A stretch of 64,000 nucleotides of DNA from Henricia sp. BOLD:AAB3569 (lineage: Eukaryota > Echinodermata > Asteroidea > Spinulosida > Echinasteridae): contig JBBELK010000015.1 of the NCBI GenBank assembly GCA_037783545.1, positions 62,001 to 126,000 on the forward strand, read 5' to 3'. A model generated the notes under the pieces. The model was given only the letters and a program-made list of their open reading frames with translations. It had not been told where the DNA came from and ran no database searches. Positions 34,198 to 56,000 of the stretch are shown one piece after another (within the stretch, counting starts at the first letter, position 1; each line of letters starts with the position of its first letter). Both the position numbers and the translations under genes were made by a program.

Positions 34198-34383
34198 GGG
34201 GCCAATTTCATAAAGCTGTTAAGCAAAAAAAATGTCAACTTGTGTTTTTCACAAGAATATCTGCTGTTTTTGCTAAAAATACAAATTGACATGCAATTTT
34301 GACTATTAACCAATTTTTATAAAGCAAACAAATTTTTGATTAAGCAAATTTTTTTGCTAAACAGCTTTATGAAATTGGCCCCA
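34198..34383. mobile_element. Palindromic MITE, ggggccaatttcataaag ends
   Basis: Left ggggccaatttcataaagct, right agctttatgaaattggcccc: 20-bp perfect terminal inverted repeat, extended by gtt-agcaaaaaaa and complement. Confidence 0.85.
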
Positions 34384-35042
34384 GGTCTTACCTCCATACA
34401 GTCTGTTCAAGACTCGCCCACATCCACAACAGAGTTACTGAGCCCTCAAACAAGTGACTGTCACAAATGTGGAGTCGGCAATGAATGAGCTTTCCATTGA
34501 TATGCAACATAATATGAACAGGTCACAAAGATGTACCTAGGTGATTCAAAACAAATTTCCAAACTTTTTGAGGGGTTTAAAACTAAATTAATTCTCATAA
34601 AAATGTACTAGTTGTAAAAAGCCATTAAGAAAATTTCTTAAACTTTCAGCAAAATCATAGATGTGCTATTGTGCAAAGCTTAAATTAAATTTTTTAGAGG
34701 CTTTTATTTTTGTTTTAATTAAAAAAAAGAACTATATCCCTGAAATAGATCAGTTATTAAAGTATTATTTGGCGAGACCAAATTACTAGTATTTGCTATT
34801 ATTGTATAGAATGAAGCTTTTATTTGCAGACTAGATACCATGCGTTTCTGATACTGTGCAGCAAAAAGCCCCAATCCGATGTGTGTCCACGCTGGGTGCA
34901 CAAAAGCACACGCGTACGTGCATCGAGTGAATGCATTGTGTGCGTGTGCAACGCGCGTTAGAGTACAGTAACAAAAAATACTGTACAACAGTAATAAAAG
35001 CGCAGTTGGTAAACAAAAAAAAACAGCTTCATTTTATATAAC

Positions 35043-35186
35043 GATAATAATATTGGGTGTCTTTCCGGGTGATATGATAATATCCCGCAATTAATTGTCA
35101 TAAAAAATACCAAACTCGCCTTCGGCTCGTTCAGTATTTTCATGGTATAATCTCATATCACCCTCAAACCCATCTAATATTATATA
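35043..35186. repeat. Palindromic element around a tcgccttcggctcg core
   Basis: Arms gataataatattgggtgtc and gggtgatatgataatat against ataatctcatatcaccctc and acccatctaatattat; about 144 bp. Confidence 0.65.
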
Positions 35187-36777
35187 ATGTGTTTATATCA
35201 GTAAAGTAAAATCACCCAAATGTATCCCGAACTAAAAGAAACTACAAAAGTTATGTACAATTATTAAAAAACAATTTTATCATGGAATTTTAAAACCGCT
35301 GTGTGCATGAATTATAGGCCTTATAATAAGGCTCTTGGTTTTAAACCTTTATGTATGTGGTACAGGAGTATCTTGGTGCATAAATGATATGTTTTGATTT
35401 TGCAGTCTGACTCTTTGTGTACATTTTTCATATTAATTGTTGATTTGTAATTTTTATTTTATTGCTTGTTTTATTTAATATAACTGATTTTTGATATGGA
35501 ATTTTAATGTCAAAGTATATGATGGTGTTATGATAATGAATAAAATTAAAGTACCTAACAAAGAAAATATTGGTGTACAATGTATTTTTTTATTTTTTAT
35601 TTTCCTTGCTCTGTTTTAGGGAAATAATATAGCTTTCTAAAAAACGTTCCTGCCCCCAAGTTTGAACAGTCAATCATCAGTGTTCTTGCACAACTTAGCC
35701 TGTAAGGGTGAAATTCTGAGGTTAAAGAAACTTTGACACTAATTTTGGGGTTGACTGGGGGAAAAAATATTTAAATGAGCCTTTGTTATTAATTTCATAA
35801 TGAGTTGCCAAAGATTTCATCACATTTTGAAATACAATAACTTAAATAAACAGCGCCCCCAAGAGTTAGATTTAGAGATCCATCATTTGGACCGCACCAC
35901 TATTTTTAAGGGTTTTTTGTATGGAGGTGATCAATATATTAATAGAAATATACATTGAAATGTTTTCTCTCTAATTATAATAATAAATGTTGTGATTATA
36001 ATTATTTTTCCTGGTAGTCTTTGAAAAATATTGGCTTCGTTTTAGGCGAAATTAAAAAAACAATAAAAAGCTCATCCCTAAATTTAAAAATTACATGACC
36101 TGTAACGTACCCATTGCATGCCAACTTTGCATACAACATTAAGTGCAAGCCTCGGCGGAGTTCGTTCAATCTGTCTTCAATAAGTCATCTTTCCTGCTTT
36201 TAGTCACCGGAATAACCTTCGTTTTATAAGCTGTCCCGGGGTGTTCCTGCAGTTTCGATCAGTTGCATCACCTGATGGGTGAATAAAAGACGTTTATATG
36301 ACATTTTCGGGCTCAAACTGAGAATGATTCTATTACCAAAAGCTCGTCTGTCAAGGACATACAAACATTTGTTGCACAACATGTCGTAGCCGTAACAGGT
36401 TTTTGAACGTTTTTGCACGGCCGACTGTCCATGTTATTGCGGTGTTGTTAATGAAGTTGATGTGAATGTGTCACATATACCGTATTTCGCTTCTTGATTT
36501 TGGATCTAAATATTGACGTTCGGCTCAGAAACTTGAATACGTGGAACGTGCAAGTGTCTAAAAAAAAAGTAACGACACTTGACTTGTATTACCTACGGCT
36601 ACGCGAACTGTACAGCTAGCTAGCAATCATCGCAAGATTCTCCACTGTCAAAGAACGGAAGAATTCAGTGGAGCTTATCCAGCATCTTTGCGCATATCTT
36701 GCATTATTTCTTGAGACTTAAGTGAAGTTGCATCTTCGAGTTCGAGTAAGTATTGCATTTAACTTAAGTGGCCCAGG

Positions 36778-37516
36778 GGTCGATTTCACAAAGCGCTACG
36801 ATCCTTCGTAACTCAAAATGGATGTTACTTGACATGTTCGAGACACACGTTGTGGTGGCTTACCCATTGCAACTGGTGTTACGAAGGATCGAAGCGTAAT
36901 ACGCAAGTATTTGAATAGAAGTGCCACCGAGCAAATCATCCATGCATTTGTGACCTCACGACTAGACAACGGCAATTCACTACTCTACGGACTCCCTCAG
37001 AATCAAATATACCGTCTTTAACGTCTTCAGAATACCGCTGCCCGCATCATCACCTTATCCAGGAGGAACTGTCACATCACCCCCATTTTGAAGGAACTAC
37101 ACTGGCTTCCCGTCTCCCAAAGGATTATTTTCAAACTCATGCTTCTGGTCCACAAAGCTCTCAACAACAAGGCTCCCTACTACATTAAGGAACTACTACA
37201 TGAATATTCTCCAGCAAGAACTCTTAGATCAAGTAACCAGCAACTTCTCAAGGAACCAAATTCTAAACGAACATGGGGCGCTAGATCTTTTTCTGTTGCA
37301 GCTCCTCGACTTTGGAATTCATTGCCACTTGACCTCAGATCATGCCACTGTACAACTAGGTTCAAATCACTTCTAAAAACTTACTTGATGTCGCAAATTT
37401 TCGAGAATTAATTACTTGTTGTTGTTAACAGCGCCTTGAGCACCCTGCAGGGTGGATATGTGCGCTTTACAAATCTCATTATTATTATTATTATTAAGCG
37501 TTTCGTGAAATTAGGC
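36778..37516. mobile_element. Older palindrome split by a LINE
   Basis: Left end ggggtcgatttcacaaagcg with inner acgatccttcgtaac and its complement gttacgaaggatcg; matching right end aagcgtttcgtgaaattagg lies at 37496 beyond the LINE fragment. Confidence 0.65.
36900..37496 (+). mobile_element. CR1/L2-type LINE 3' end with (TTA)n tail
   Basis: Encodes the C-terminal reverse-transcriptase-end signature of CR1/L2-like non-LTR elements: ELHWLPVSQRIIFKL, APYYIKELL, RTWGARSFSVAAPRLWNSLP, then TRFKSLLKTYL. A stop upstream of residue 1 (ctttaa near 37018) shows decay. The 3' end gcgctttacaaatctcatta runs into a (TTA)n microsatellite, as in many L2/CR1 elements. 5'-truncated and dead. Confidence 0.85.
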
Positions 37517-37942
37517 CCCAGGCCTGTTAGTGTTAGCTTTTCCCAAAGGTTTCGCCAAATATAACATTAATAATGATTCTGAAATTGTTTTAAGATGTTT
37601 ACCAACAATGTATACTCATTTATCTTGATTATAAACATCTCTTCCTCATCTCTTCTCAAATGAGCAGGGGAGGACATCCGGGATCTCTTATCTTGTAACC
37701 AACTTTATTCACTTAAAAGTGAATAAGTCGCAGGTCCGGCACACAGACTCGGCGCACCGATGAAAAGTCATCGGCTGCTAATGTACATCCCGCCCAACCC
37801 ATACCAATCTGAAATTAGCATCAATGATGTTGGTTTGGTAAACGGAAATAAATTAAACTTCAATCCTACAAATACTTAAAATAATTTGTGTCGTAAAATT
37901 TTGCATTTTGCAGTAGACATACAGCATTTTTCAAGTTCCACG

Positions 37943-48768
<10,826 letters not shown>

Positions 48769-49368
48769 CGTCAGCAGCTGTTTATAAAACCATAATTATT
48801 TTTAGCATTTTTCTTCCTCTATACATCTTAAATTCTGGTGCAGCATTATACAGTTTTTAGTGACATTGCAGATTGCAGAAATCAAAGCGTGAAACATTGC
48901 ATGCAGTGTTTCATACTAAACGTCTCTGTGCTTAAATATGTCGAAGTTAGCTTTTACTAGAGATCATTACATTGTAAACATCTTAAACATTGAAAACACG
49001 GCCGGGGAAACTACATAGTGCATCAAATTGCTTTCGGGCCTGTGCAGTTTTTGCGTGAAACTGACTACGGCACGGCCGCGGGCCAGTCTAAAAAGTGTTT
49101 GAGACTGGCCGGGCCTTTATCATCCATTTAAGACTGGTCATGTGATGTGCTTTCAGCCAATAGGGATGCGTAAACTGTCCAAGTATTTATGAATGACCAT
49201 TATAATTAACTATAGTTTGACTAGAGTCTCGCAAACGATGGGTTATATACCTTGATCGAGGGAGGGACCCTCAAACGATGGATAACATAGCTTGATCGAA
49301 GGAATCTTGACAAAATGTAGTTAACTATAGTTGTTATTCAAACTTGCTCAAATTATCATTCTACACAG

Positions 49369-49736
49369 TTAAAGGAGGGTGTTTAGATTTTTCCAGAAAA
49401 TGGACTTCTTTTTAACCCACGAATTATATAAAATACTTATCCATGGGAAGAAAATTGATAGGTGCATTAGGGTCTTTCATTAAACTGATTTTATAAAAGG
49501 CTTTCTTTTAAGTATAAATTTGACCAATCATAGGTTTAATATCCATGCAGTAAACAATGTGTCTTCAAGAAAAATAATCCATTGTTTTCATTAAAGGAGC
49601 GTGTCTAGATTATCTGGAAATTTGATTTAAATCTAACTTAACAATCAAAGAAAAATATGACAAATATGGTATAAAAATCTCAAAACCCATGGAAAAATTG
49701 GGGGTCAAAAAATGTGATCTGGTCACGCTCCTTTAA
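49369..49736 (+). mobile_element. Two family A pieces: left end fragment and internally deleted copy
   Basis: 49369-49465 is a left end (TTAAAGGAGGGTGT) with the tatccatgggaag block. 49591-49736 is a short copy with both ends, TTAAAGGAGCGTGTCTAGA and CACGCTCCTTTAA. Confidence 0.75.
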
Positions 49737-49849
49737 ATGTACATAAACGTTGACTCATCATACAACTTTTCACTTTTTTAAACTGAGTGTTTGAACAATA
49801 CACAATTAAAAGCCCCTAATGCAAGATTATGAGCTATGTACAGTGTATC

Positions 49850-50264
49850 ATGTGTAATTCCCAAAATTAGGGGTCCAAAAATCACCACTTATGACCACAA
49901 ATTCTCAGTAATAGACTGTGGCCTGTGATTATAGGGGGCAGCATAATTTTCTTCAATATTTTGTTTTCTGATTCCTGAAAAATATTCAAAACAAAAGACC
50001 ATAAAGGCTTATAATTTGTTCCATGGTATTGAATAGGAGTTTGGTGTCCCTGGTTACCTACGCCAATGAAAATTGGCTGTAGAATGAGTTTGCATTAACC
50101 TTAGTGCCATATCTACACACAAACATTAAATTTGAGTGACATTTGTTAAAATAAAAATAATTATTTTCTACTGGGAAACTACTTTCAATCATTAAAAACA
50201 TTTGGAAATCTTAAAAAGCATGTCACACTTTTGGACCCCTAATTTTGGGAATTACCCTCATGTG
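49850..50264. mobile_element. 415-bp TIR element after GTPBP1
   Basis: Left atgtgtaattcccaaaatta then ggggtccaaaa; right ttttggacccctaattttgg then gaattaccctcat. TIR about 35 bp. No coding capacity. Confidence 0.8.
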
Positions 50265-50625
50265 AATTGAAATGTATTTTGGTAACATTGTATGTAGGAT
50301 ACCAATATGTTGTTAGAAGAGCCAATTTTTTTAAGGGGTGATAAAACTAGAACAAAGACAAAGAAATGCAAACATAAAATGTAGCATAGTCTCATAAAGC
50401 GTTGTGAAGATGAAGCCACAATTACACATTCAATCCAATGAAAAACTAACAACTTATTAGAAACTTGTGTGCATCATATGGAACCATCCACTTCTATGTG
50501 GGTCATTTTATCAAGTTACAACGGCACAAAATGCAGCGGTGTCCATGTAGCATTTATATTGCATGCGTTGTGTTAATTACATGCTGAAAATGTATGTCAA
50601 AATGCATTCAAATTGTTGGAGTTAT

Positions 50626-50962
50626 ATTACATGTTGCCTGCCATATTCATTCATGTTTTCATTGGGAGTACAATGGTGGAGTGGTCTAGTGGATCGTATT
50701 CAAAACTTGGGTTAGTTCCAAAGGTAGTGGGTTCGAATCCCGGTCCGGCCCATCCATAGTCCGTGTACCCTTGAGCAAGGTACTTTGTCACGCATTGCTT
50801 CTCTCCACCCAGGGGTAAAATGGGTACCTGGTACTTGCACTGGGGAAGGAAACTGCAGACCCGAGCAGTAATCGGCCCTGAAAACTCTGTCCCATATTAC
50901 ATGTTGCCTGCCATATTCATTTCATGTTTTCATTAGGACTACAGTGGCGGAGCGGTCTAAAA
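50626..50962 (+). mobile_element. tRNA-derived SINE with tandemly duplicated leader
   Basis: SINE 50690-50895: head tggagtggtctagtggatcg, B-box GGTTCGAATCC, body cttgagcaaggtactttgtc, ctctccacccaggg and aaaatgggtacctgg. The sequence just before it (tattacatgttgcctgccat and onward into the head) is repeated at 50891-50962. Confidence 0.75.
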
Positions 50963-51324
50963 AAAATGCAGGCTCAAAAGCCAAGGAGTCGGGAGATGAG
51001 CGTCCGCAGCAAAGCGCGGGAACCGCGCATGCCCCTTCCTTTTTCATTGGGCAATCTCTCATCGATTATGAGATTATTGTTTTTATACCTATGTTACATG
51101 GACACCACATTATGTTTAACACTGTCATAGCTTTTTACTTGGTCTGTAGTTTGGTAATGCAAGTACTTTTACTCTAGTTGGATGTGCTTTTTTTTCTTCA
51201 AATGGATATTGACCGAAGTAGCTGGGCTGGAATGAGACATAGTTATTGAGATGTGATTTGTCACAAAATGTGATCCAACTTTATGGACAAACTTATATAC
51301 TTGTTTTGTATTCTCACATATGTC

Positions 51325-51375
51325 AATCCCCTCCCCCCCTCCCCCCTCCCCCCTCCCCCCTCCCCCCACCCCCTC
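51325..51375 (-). repeat. C-rich (minus strand G-rich) low-complexity run
   Basis: Runs of CCCCTCC and CCCCCTC; minus strand has more than six G-tracts of four or more, a G-quadruplex candidate. Confidence 0.8.
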
Positions 51376-51599
51376 CCCTTTTTTAAATATACACAGATAG
51401 ACCTGCATACAAGATAAAATGTTTTATGTGCACTGGTTATGGTGTGGTTTTTAACTCTATCAAACTAGTGGGGGCTACATGTAGTGTATTTGTTCAAATG
51501 CAGCACGATATAAGACAGAGGGTACTCCCTTCCATTGTATCCCCATTGTGTCTCAAATATCCAACGATTTTAGGGGGAGTTGGTGCAATAACAAAAGGG

Positions 51600-51715
51600 A
51601 AGAGTGTGTTGGTTTGTGACAAAGATTATTCCGTTCATGGCACTGGATGGCCCCCAGTTATGGCGGACGTGCAGGGAAGGAGTCCCCCAGCTACCGGATT
51701 CGTCTATGGGGCCGG
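51600..51715 (+). repeat. Family K end fragment
   Basis: ggcccccagttatggcggac, gtgcagggaaggag and agctaccggattcgt match the 61755 end of family K. Confidence 0.6.
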
Positions 51716-53050
51716 TAAGGGGATTCCCTTTGTCTCATACCGTGCTTAGTATATATTTGCAACTTGTACAAACAGGCCATGAAGAGCACAAATGTGTTCT
51801 CCCTCTGGGATTTTTAAAGTTGGGAATGAAGAAATATGCCCTTTTCAAAGCGACCATTTTAAATGTAACTGCAAAATACCTTGTAAATGTATATACATCA
51901 GTATTTGTCATGGTTTTCCTTATTTCTTTTTATCTAGATTGTTTTATTGGCATTTGTTTTGAATTGTTTTGAAATTAAGCACTTAGAATAAAGATAATAC
52001 ACAGTGTGGCACTTTGATTTAACTTGAGTTTCTGATGGTATAATTTTGTATGAAGTACAGGGGTATGAAGGAATTTTTTTGTCTTCTCCAAATTGCCATT
52101 TTTTCTGATAATCTGATGATTTCAAGCTAAACTTAATTCTCGACCCAACAATATCTTTGTTCGGTGACGCAAAATTTGTGAAATTATCATGTTCACACAC
52201 AAGATCTAGTCCAATTAACCTTCTACCCACATAACATATTTTAAGCTTTTGGACAAGGCAATATGACTGCCATGGTGCTTCAATAATTTCCACCATTCCT
52301 AATTGGTTGTTGGTCCGTACATTGACGTTAATAGGAGCTGTTTTCTGGGGTCTTTTTTGATAATCGCAATATGAATCTTGACCTAATTCTCATGTGAGTC
52401 TCTAGAGAGGGCGTATTTGCATTCGGATAGCTAGATTGTTTCGCTTATTGCGAAAATATAGGGATCGGTAAAGGGCAGCCATGACGTCACATGGTTATTA
52501 TTTTTATTTTTTTAGTAAGTGCGCAGATGTTGCATTGACATTTGTAACTTGGCCGTGCGTGTCAAACATCCAATTATGTAAATTAAGTACATTGCCTAAA
52601 GCAAAGGGCTTGGCCAATTTTTAAATATAAAAAACACAATGCGCACGCGCAAAGACGACCAATTACAGATCAAGATGAAGCGCCGTTTACCTGTCCTTAT
52701 ATTCTCCTGTGTGGAATATGTGGACGGGAACCAGTCTATCGGGCTCGTGGATTAGGCATCGCTAGAGGGCGGTGTTCATTTAACCATATCCTGGAAATGG
52801 CCGCGACAGTTTCAGACATTGTTTTTTCGGAAATCCTGGTTTTTTTCAGAACTTTGGCTGTTGGGGGAGCCCTGTTTCAACCTTGCGTTTGCAGCGTGTT
52901 AGTTAATAAAGATGAAGGTAAGCCGTACGGGCTTTCACAACTCCGGAATTAAAGTGGAAATACTGGAAATTCCCACGCATGACTAAGTAAAACGCCAGAC
53001 CGAGAGTGGTTCACTTTTTACTAGATTCCGTGCGGGCGCAAGTAGTAAAT

Positions 53051-56000
53051 ATGGAGTCGACTGCACCGCTCGCAAATGTGGAATGCATTCACTATGTTCA
53101 CGGGGAGCAAGTGGCTGCTCGGCCATACGCCTACAGGGACGATGCTACCGGTACTTTGCCAAGGTCATTCAAGTCCGGGATGGGGGAAGAGGGTTTGTGT
53201 GAACCAAACTGGAATCTCCAAAAAACAAAAAGTCTGCCGAGAATTGTGGCAAATGGTATCAATCGGACACACAATGTTCGTGAAAACTTTGTCGCTGGGA
53301 GTTTTCGCGCTGGGCTTCATTCTCAAACTGACGACATTGGCAATCATAATGTTCACGACGTACGTATAAACCGTGGTATCATCAATAGTCCAGACAGAGG
53401 AATACTCCGCGATAAAGTAAGGTCACAGTCGCCCAGCCCAAATGCGTCTACCGGTAGATTATCGTCTCCGAAGCAGCCTAGTTTGGATAGCAGTGGCAGC
53501 ATTTCAACAAGTAACTCTCTCAGCCCTAGCCCCCACAAAAAGAAATCTCGCAAACCCTCGTTCCGCGCATTCGGCAGTCTAATTCACAAAATGATGCGGC
53601 AAATACGCAGCATGGACGATTCCAGAAGCCAAACGACGGAGGATACGCGGAGTGTTCATACCAATGATGACATCGATAATGCCAACGTGAATCACGGCAT
53701 CCATTTGTCTCCCATAAACACAAATCCAGTGAGGTTAAACGGCAAAGTCCCTGGTCTTTCGGGTCTCAGAAATCACGGCAATACGTGCTTCATGAATGCT
53801 ATCATTCAATGCCTGAGTAACACCGATTTGTTGGCCGAGTATTTCGTCATGGAGCAGTACCACCAAGACATGCGGCTAAGTAAGAAAAACAATAAGAAAT
53901 TCGGTACAAGGGGTGAAGTGACGGAACAGCTTGCATTGTTAATGAGATCTGTTTGGTCGTGCCACTATCTGCCGCAACACACTACGGAATTCAAGCGTAT
54001 CGTCTCCAAATACAGCGGCCAGTTTCGGGGAAGTGATCAGCATGATGCCCAGGAATTTCTCATCTGGCTCCTAGACAAAGTACACGAAGACCTCAACTGT
54101 GCTCCAAAGAAGAAATACAAGCAAGTTAAGGTATGCTATAAACTTGGACCCTTCATATGTGACCTGCTCTGAAAAAAAGGTAGCAAATAAATCGCGCAGG
54201 CTAAGTCAAGTTTTTGGGACCATAAGAAGAAATCTGCGGCAGATCCACGCTCATTAAAATACAAAAACACAATTGAAATTCCGGGCGAAACACAGACATT
54301 CCAGGCGGTATCTTGGCACTGCCAGCAATTTCCATTGTGTTTTTGTATTTTAATGAGCGTGGATCTGCCACAGATTTCTTCTTATGGTCGCAAAAACTCG
54401 ACTTAGCCTGCATGACGTATGCAACTTCTTTCTAAAGCGGGTCACATATGTCATATATACCTTTTTTTTAAAAACTGATCATGTAAAAAAAAAAGGAATT
54501 TTTTTTTACGACCTACATGTATAGACGAATCCAACGTTTTTACCTGACGTCAAAATAGAGATACACCACGAGAACAATGGAGTAACCAACAGAGGGCGGG
54601 CTCACCAAATGCTTGTCGGATTACACTAAATAAACCGTTTATAAATTCTTAGGACATACAAAAAATAAGAGGAAAAGTCATGATTTTAATTAGTCAGTGC
54701 CTGTGTTTAGCATTAGTAATCTTTCTGAAATTTCTCCAAAAAATAATCTTCATTTTTTTGTCACTTTTCAGAATCGCCACAACAAAAACGACGAAATTCT
54801 GGCGGCCGAGATGTTGGCCAATCACATGAGACGTAACAACAGCTTCATACACGACCTCTTCCAAGCCCAGTTACGGTCATCGTTGACGTGTCCGCACTGC
54901 GGCCGGCATAGCAACACATTTGACCCCTTCGTGTGCATATCGTTGCCGCTGCCGCAGCGCACGACTCGCGTCATAGCTGTCGCTGTCGTGTACATAGATC
55001 GAGAGCCCAGGGTGGTCCGAGTAGGGGTCGTCATGGACATTTATGCTACCATAGCTGATTTGAGGTCGCAGATTGCACGACAATGCAACATCGCAATTAC
55101 AAGAGTAAGTATGCACAGGTTGAACATCACCATTTCTTCCTTCAAGTGCAGATCTAAAAACTGTAGAAAATAAAAATTAGGCCGGAAAAATATAAACATT
55201 TTATTTGAAAAAACTTGTTTCAAAACAATCTGTGCATCAAAGGATTAAGTGATGTCTTAAAGGCCCAGTGTATTATTTGCAATGACCCCAAAAAGTAATC
55301 GACGAGTTTACAGGGGAAAAGTTCTGAAAGTAAAGATTGAATTAAAAGCAACTATCCAATTAAAGGTTTCGCTCAAAATGATATAATTTTACCAGAAAAT
55401 AATCCGTAAAGATGAAATTATTTAGATCGTTTGCAAACGATTTACTTATTTTTGGTTCGCATCTACGCGGTCCAAAATGCATGGGCGCTGTGTACTCCGT
55501 GTGCGTGTTCCAACGCGATGCATTTTTATGGATCGCGCGCACACGCAGTATATGATGTGCGCCACAGAGTGCATGACGCAAGCCACACCTGATCAACTGA
55601 GAACGAATATTTGAAACACCTCGCCAAGACCAGGAAAACGCATATGGATTTTCATGGTTTTTTTTAAACGTGGTACATTTGACAAAGCTTCTTCGGATGA
55701 GTTTGTTGATGTCTTTCTTTTGATTTATAATGGTTTTATTCGCAGAATCGCTCAAAAACAGATCATATACAGGGCCTTTAATACTGTCCATTGTTTTTCA
55801 TTAATGGATGCAACAGAAATAAACTGAAATAATTCAGTGTTTATCATGGGGCCACGAAAGATTTTTTCAAAGGGGCACCACAATAAAATGAAATTTAGGA
55901 GTGAGAACGTTTTTTGGGGAAACACTTGAAAATGGTTAAGCCTGTATGTTTTGTACACAAGGTCTGAAGCCATGATCCCCTTCTCAATAAATAATGACGC

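Larger units (their letters stand above)
32519..37913. other. SNX29 3' UTR and SNX29-GTPBP1 intergenic region
   Basis: No coding exon recognised. AATAAA-type sites near 33545 and 35540 are candidate SNX29 poly(A) signals. It contains a small palindrome (32755-32863), a G-rich run (33629-33700), a tRNA-like sequence (33943-34016), a palindromic element (34198-34383), another (35043-35186), and a LINE fragment (36900-37496). A noncoding first exon of GTPBP1 may lie at the right end: 36100-36770 is less AT-rich and was not assignable. Confidence 0.5.
48769..53050. other. GTPBP1 3' UTR and intergenic region before the USP gene
   Basis: No coding exon recognised. It contains TTAA-type element pieces (49369-49465, 49591-49736), a 415-bp TIR element (49850-50264), a duplicated SINE segment (50626-50962), a C-rich run (51325-51375) and a repeat piece at 51600-51715. 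A candidate AATAAA is near 51985. The last 300 bp has CG dinucleotides and leads into the USP first exon, so it probably holds that gene's promoter and 5' UTR. Confidence 0.5.

Noticed and set aside
36224-36418. 64-codon minus-strand ORF upstream of GTPBP1
   Set aside because: No family recognised and no splice-site support.
53006-53050. Earlier start for the USP gene
   Set aside because: The first in-frame codon there is GTG, not ATG; 53051 is the first ATG after the in-frame stop at 52988.
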